Source of the DNA: Opitutales bacterium
GTDB taxonomy: Bacteria; Verrucomicrobiota; Verrucomicrobiia; Opitutales; T3Sed10-336
Assembly: GCA_022565335.1 (NCBI GenBank)
Contig: JAIUMY010000022.1
Location: 1 to 38,388 of the forward strand
Length of the DNA stretch: 38,388 nt
Direction of reading: 5' to 3'
Positions 34,782 through 38,388 of this stretch are shown here, in pieces; positions within the stretch are counted from its first letter, which is position 1, and every line of letters begins with the position of its first letter. The notes beneath the pieces were generated by a model, which worked only from the letters and a program-made list of their open reading frames with translations, was not told the DNA's origin and ran no database searches. The position numbers and the translations under genes are program-made.

Positions 34782-37457
34782 ATGAATTCCCGCGACCTGC
34801 GTAAGAGCTTTCTGGACTTTTTTGCTGAAAAAGGGCACACCATTGTTCCCTCGGCCCCACTTCTGCCGAGTGCCCCCAATCTGCTGTTCACCAATGCGGG
34901 CATGAACCAGTTTGTCCCGTATTTTCTCGGAGAACAAGACGCTCCCTTTCCCCGTGCGGCGGATACCCAAAAATGTATTCGGGCCGGGGGGAAACACAAT
35001 GACCTGGAGGATGTGGGGTTTGATACCTACCACCATACTTTCTTCGAAATGTTGGGAAATTGGTCCTTCGGCGACTATTTTAAAAAGGAAGCCATCGCCT
35101 GGGCCTGGGAATTATTGACCGAACGCTGGGGCTTCCCCGCCGAACGTCTTTATGCGACCGTTTATGAGCCCGGGGAAGGAGAACCCGCCGAATTTGACGA
35201 AGAGGCCGCCGCCCATTGGAAGGAAATTTTCCGCAGCGCCGGACTGGATCCCGAGGAACGGGTTCTGCGTTCCGGCAAAAAAGACAATTTTTGGATGATG
35301 GGCGATACCGGCCCCTGCGGCCCCTGTAGTGAAATCCACATCGACCTCACGCCCGAAGGCGACACCAAAGGCCGCCTGGTCAATGCCGACTCCCCTTTCT
35401 GTATTGAGATCTGGAATCTCGTTTTCATCCAATTCAATGCGGCCGCCGATGGCTCCCTCACCCCTTTGGCCAATCGCCATGTCGATACCGGCATGGGTTT
35501 CGAACGGGTGGCCGGCATCCTGGAAACCACCCGGAATTTTACCGACTTCTCCCAGCCGCCCTCAAATTACGACAGTGATCTTTTTACCGAGATCTTTGCC
35601 AAGCTTTCTGAACTCTGCGGGCAAAACTACGGCAAAACCGTTCCCGCGAAAATGACGGGCCTGAGCCCGGAAGAGAACCGGGATGTTGCTTTCCGCGTCA
35701 TTGCCGACCATATACGTACCGTCTCTTGCGCTATAGCCGATGGTATCGCCCCTTCCAACGAGGGCCGCAACTACGTCATCCGCCGCATTCTGCGTCGAGG
35801 CATTCTTTACGGAAGAAAACTCAATCTGGAGGCGGGCTTTATGGGCCAATTGTTCGCCGCGGTGCAAAGTTCCCTCGGGGAGGTTTTTCCCGAACTGAAT
35901 GAACAGGCCGAATATGTCCGCCGCACGATTGAATCCGAAGAATTAACCTTTGGGCGCACCCTCGAACGCGGTTTGACCATTTTCTCGAAATGGGCCGATG
36001 AAGGGAAATTGACCGGAGCCAACGCATTCGTCCTTTACGATACCTATGGTTTTCCCCTCGACCTCACCCAATTGCTCGCCCGCGAGCGGGGCTTGACCCT
36101 TGACGAAAATGAGTTTGCCCTCGAAATGGAAGCCCAACGCCAACGCGCCCGGGCCGCCCGCAAAACTTCGGTTATCACAGTAAAGGAAACCGAGGAGGCA
36201 AAGCTGCCGGAAACCCGGTTTTGCGGATATGACCTTCCCGAACAAAACGAATTCCCCACCAAAGCCTTGCAGATCATCCAAGACGGCGAAAACCAGTTGG
36301 TCCTCGTCGGGGAAACCCCTTTCTACGCCGAAATGGGAGGACAGGTAGGAGATACCGGTGCCTTGTTTACAGAAGGTGCCTCCCACCGCATCACCGACAC
36401 CATCAAGACCGCCGACGGTGCCATTGCCCATGTAATCCCCGCCACCGAGGACCCTGCCCTCACCTCTGGAGCCAACCTCCGGCTCTCCATCGACCGGGAA
36501 AGACGGGCCCGCATCCAGCGATACCATTCGGCCACTCATTTACTCCACCACGCCCTGCGGGGCCATTTGGGCAATCACGTTCGCCAAGCCGGTTCCCTCG
36601 TTGCCCCGGACCGTTTGCGGTTCGATTTTTCTCACTTCGAAGCCCTAACCTCCGAACAACTGGAAGCCATCGAAAAGGAAGTGAATCAAAGAATACTGCG
36701 CAATGATCCGGTTTCCTGGAAAGAAATTCCGTTCTCTGAGAAGCCTGACGACGTCGTCGCCTTTTTCGGAGAGAAATATGGTAATATCGTGCGCGTTGTG
36801 GATATCGGGGGCTACTCCAAAGAACTGTGCGGAGGCACACACGTCCGCCAAACCGGCGAAATCGGCCTCTTCAAAATCATCTCCGAATCGGCTATTAGCG
36901 CAGGAGTCCGCCGCATTGAGGCCATCGTCGGCCTGGATGCCTGGCAAACATTTCACCAACAAGATCGTGTTCTCCACGAAATCTCCCGGCAACTGGCCTG
37001 TTCCACTGCGGATCTGGGCGACCGGGTCCACTCTCTGCTAAGTGAAAATAAAAAACTGCGGGAAGCGGAAAAGCGGGAAAAACAAAAAGCCGCCGCCCAT
37101 ACCGCAGGTAATTTGGCCGAAAAGCCCATCCTCGCAGGAAAACTCTCAATCGTCTGCGCCAGAGCCCCCGTTGACAACGCCCAGGCCCTCCGCCAAATGG
37201 GTAGCGAAATCCTCGCCCGCCTTGGCGACCATGGCTTGGTCCTTCTTGGCGCTACCGCGAACGGCAAGGCTATGCTGGCTTGCCTAACCGGACCCGGAGC
37301 CCGCGACGAAGGCTGGCAAGCCGGGCAAGTCATTCGGGAAACGGCTCCCTTGGTCGACGGTAAAGGTGGCGGTAAGCCCGATTTTGCCATGGGTGGAGGA
37401 AGCGCTCCTGATAAAATTCCCGCCGCCTTGGAAGCGTTCGCGAGCAAATTCCGCTAG
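34782..37457 (+). CDS. alaS: Alanyl-tRNA synthetase
   Basis: An 891-residue, full-length AlaS, a class II synthetase with an editing activity. The aminoacylation core has FTNAGMNQFVPYFLG, RAADTQKCIRAGGKHNDLED and the YHHTFFEMLGNWSFGDYFK block, with DTGPCGPCSEIH after it. The tRNA-recognition helical domain follows. The editing domain carries the zinc quartet His582 and His586 (HSATH) and Cys683 and His687 (CGGTH), which deacylates Ser- and Gly-tRNA-Ala. The C-Ala domain closes with GGGKPDFAMGGGS. The start MNSRDLRKSFLDFF is typical. It is convergent with the truncated protease gene 33 nt beyond its stop. Confidence 0.98.
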   Translation: MNSRDLRKSFLDFFAEKGHTIVPSAPLLPSAPNLLFTNAGMNQFVPYFLGEQDAPFPRAADTQKCIRAGGKHNDLEDVGFDTYHHTFFEMLGNWSFGDYFKKEAIAWAWELLTERWGFPAERLYATVYEPGEGEPAEFDEEAAAHWKEIFRSAGLDPEERVLRSGKKDNFWMMGDTGPCGPCSEIHIDLTPEGDTKGRLVNADSPFCIEIWNLVFIQFNAAADGSLTPLANRHVDTGMGFERVAGILETTRNFTDFSQPPSNYDSDLFTEIFAKLSELCGQNYGKTVPAKMTGLSPEENRDVAFRVIADHIRTVSCAIADGIAPSNEGRNYVIRRILRRGILYGRKLNLEAGFMGQLFAAVQSSLGEVFPELNEQAEYVRRTIESEELTFGRTLERGLTIFSKWADEGKLTGANAFVLYDTYGFPLDLTQLLARERGLTLDENEFALEMEAQRQRARAARKTSVITVKETEEAKLPETRFCGYDLPEQNEFPTKALQIIQDGENQLVLVGETPFYAEMGGQVGDTGALFTEGASHRITDTIKTADGAIAHVIPATEDPALTSGANLRLSIDRERRARIQRYHSATHLLHHALRGHLGNHVRQAGSLVAPDRLRFDFSHFEALTSEQLEAIEKEVNQRILRNDPVSWKEIPFSEKPDDVVAFFGEKYGNIVRVVDIGGYSKELCGGTHVRQTGEIGLFKIISESAISAGVRRIEAIVGLDAWQTFHQQDRVLHEISRQLACSTADLGDRVHSLLSENKKLREAEKREKQKAAAHTAGNLAEKPILAGKLSIVCARAPVDNAQALRQMGSEILARLGDHGLVLLGATANGKAMLACLTGPGARDEGWQAGQVIRETAPLVDGKGGGKPDFAMGGGSAPDKIPAALEAFASKFR

Positions 37458-37490
37458 ATCCCAGCAAGCAAACCTACCACCCTGCTTCTG

Positions 37491-38261
37491 CTACCGAAGA
37501 TAGAAAAAACTTTGCTCACGGTTTGCCTCTTCCCGAAGTCGTTCTTCGACCTTCTGACGATATTCCAAGTGATTTTTTATTTGTTCTTGCCAATAAGGAA
37601 AAGCCAAATTCTCCTCCCACTCCCGTCGCGTACGGTTGCTAATTACCAATATGTCCGCTAGAGATTTCATTTTCGTCTGATGCCGATTGAGAAAAGATCG
37701 ATTTAACGAATGAATCTGGTTGGCACTTTGCAATCCCCGTGAACGAAGGTTATCGATGTGACGGATATCTTCCTGATGCTGCTTCAAAACCTTGCCCACA
37801 TCCTCTGAAAAATCCGAAACCGAGAGGGGAATATTGTTGATCGGGTTTTGCAAAATGGAACTGGCGAGTTCGATTGTTTCTTCAAATTTCTGTTCGTACT
37901 CGGCAAAAGACCGTGTGTGACGATAAAAATCGTTCCATGAGATAGGCTCCCACTGCATTCCGTTCCGAAGAATGGTCGCATATCGGCGGGTCTCAGAATA
38001 TCGGGATCCTTCCGTAACCCAGTTATCCGTGCCCGAAATAACCAAGGTTGATACCCCCACAACAGTATCATCCGCTCCCACCACCGGCCCGCCACTGTTC
38101 CCCGGAACAATTTGCGCCGTGACCTCCACCATTCCACTCCCCATACCCATAATCTCACCCCGTTCCCTCGTGATCACTCCGGTCCCCATACTGTTGCCAT
38201 AGGCCACTACTTCCCCGGAAAAACTGACTTGCTCACTCAAGGCCAAACCATAAGTTTCAGG
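37491..38261 (-). pseudogene. Trypsin-like serine protease, 5' end cut off by IS
   Basis: Only the C-terminal half of a trypsin-like (S1-type) protease is present. VVAYGNSMGTGVIT, then VEVTAQIVPGNSGGPVVG, carries the catalytic serine (in PGNSGGP), but the His and Asp part that should precede it is missing. The coding sense runs cleanly up to about 38261 (ETYGLALSEQ), where a TGA (38262-38264) and then insertion-sequence DNA begin. After the protease fold comes a long, charged alpha-helical C-terminus (about 110-250), probably coiled coil. A TTG at 38246 could start a fragment, but it would be inactive. The lost N-terminus may lie beyond the insertion, outside the window. The function of the family member is unknown. 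Confidence 0.8.
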
Positions 38262-38264
38262 TCA

Positions 38265-38388
38265 CTAGTGTCCAGTTAAAACCCGTTGAACATCAACTGC
38301 TTAGAAATACAAACCTCCTCATTTCTTGTATAGGAATTCGTAAGTAATTGATCAACAGGAGTTTTCTGAAATACATTCACGCTCAAGA
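38265..38388 (-). mobile_element. End of an IS4-like insertion sequence
   Basis: From about 38265 the sequence changes character: AT-richer, with ACTAGTGTCCAGTTAAAAC as the probable terminal sequence, directly abutting the broken protease frame. It encodes the last residues of a transposase on the minus strand. The other end and any target-site duplication lie outside the window, so family and boundaries are approximate. Confidence 0.75.
38276..38388 (-). CDS. IS4-family transposase, C-terminal 36 residues (partial)
   Basis: Read on the minus strand from the window edge, one frame stays open for 36 codons: LSVNVFQKTPVDQLL, then a short variable part, then ISKQLMFNGF and TAA at 38278-38276. 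The FxKTPxxQLL...QLxxF pattern recalls the C-terminal tail of IS4-family (DUF4372-type) transposases. That recognition is by memory of the tail, so the family is moderately sure. Stop codon and element end are only about 10 bases apart, normal for compact insertion sequences. Confidence 0.7.
   Translation of the reverse strand, partial: LSVNVFQKTPVDQLLTNSYTRNEEVCISKQLMFNGF

Overview
The window (about 38.4 kb, GC-rich by eye) is a chromosomal segment of a Gram-negative heterotroph. My best guess for taxon is Verrucomicrobiota, class Opitutae (Puniceicoccales/Coraliomargarita-like). This is inferred from the gene repertoire: a glycine-rich RRM protein, a Na+-pumping decarboxylase with a biotin-carrying alpha subunit, glycine betaine synthesis from glycine, GH42, carotenoid half-genes, and start codons that mostly lack Shine-Dalgarno motifs. 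There is no rRNA marker to prove it. The betaine genes and the sodium pump suggest a saline habitat. HemF (oxygen-dependent) together with pyruvate:ferredoxin oxidoreductase suggests life under varying oxygen.

Layout. Bases 1-440 hold no convincing gene. They are a patchwork of tandem and palindromic repeats, including three hairpins that share an invariant GTAAA loop while their stems covary. A small glycine-rich RNA-binding protein (608-949) ends in a strong terminator. Next comes a plus-strand run: metH behind a 13-bp palindrome and promoter, hemF, a class V aminotransferase, a type IA topoisomerase (topB) and a one-domain lycopene-cyclase half protein. A decaying DUF433/DUF5615 toxin-antitoxin pair follows, with the antitoxin start lost and the toxin frameshifted. 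Then comes oadG-oadA-oadB, a complete Na+-translocating decarboxylase.

The middle has proS (-), a GH42 beta-galactosidase (+), a bidirectional terminator, and then a long minus-strand block read right to left: a frameshifted EamA/DMT exporter, an AI-2E family permease, a TIGR01777 epimerase-like protein, a CruF-like carotenoid protein, uvrB and recF. A sugar phosphate isomerase/epimerase-like gene (-) is divergent from nifJ (+), which is coupled to a dihydroorotate-dehydrogenase-like gene.

The right part holds the overlapping minus-strand pair GSMT-SDMT (glycine to glycine betaine in three SAM-dependent methylations), then leuB and alaS (+). A trypsin-like protease gene (-) lacks its N-terminal half. 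It stops exactly where the end of an IS4-like insertion sequence begins, and the last 36 codons of its transposase run off the right edge.

Functional links. MetH regenerates methionine and hence SAM, which the betaine pathway consumes heavily. The Na+ gradient made by Oad could drive solute transport. The lycopene-cyclase half protein and the CruF-like protein are two separated carotenoid-pathway pieces. I found no CRISPR array, tRNA, rRNA or unmistakable new defence system. The most unusual items are the covarying GTAAA hairpins, the metH palindrome, the OadB extension, the dying toxin-antitoxin pair and the IS-broken protease.
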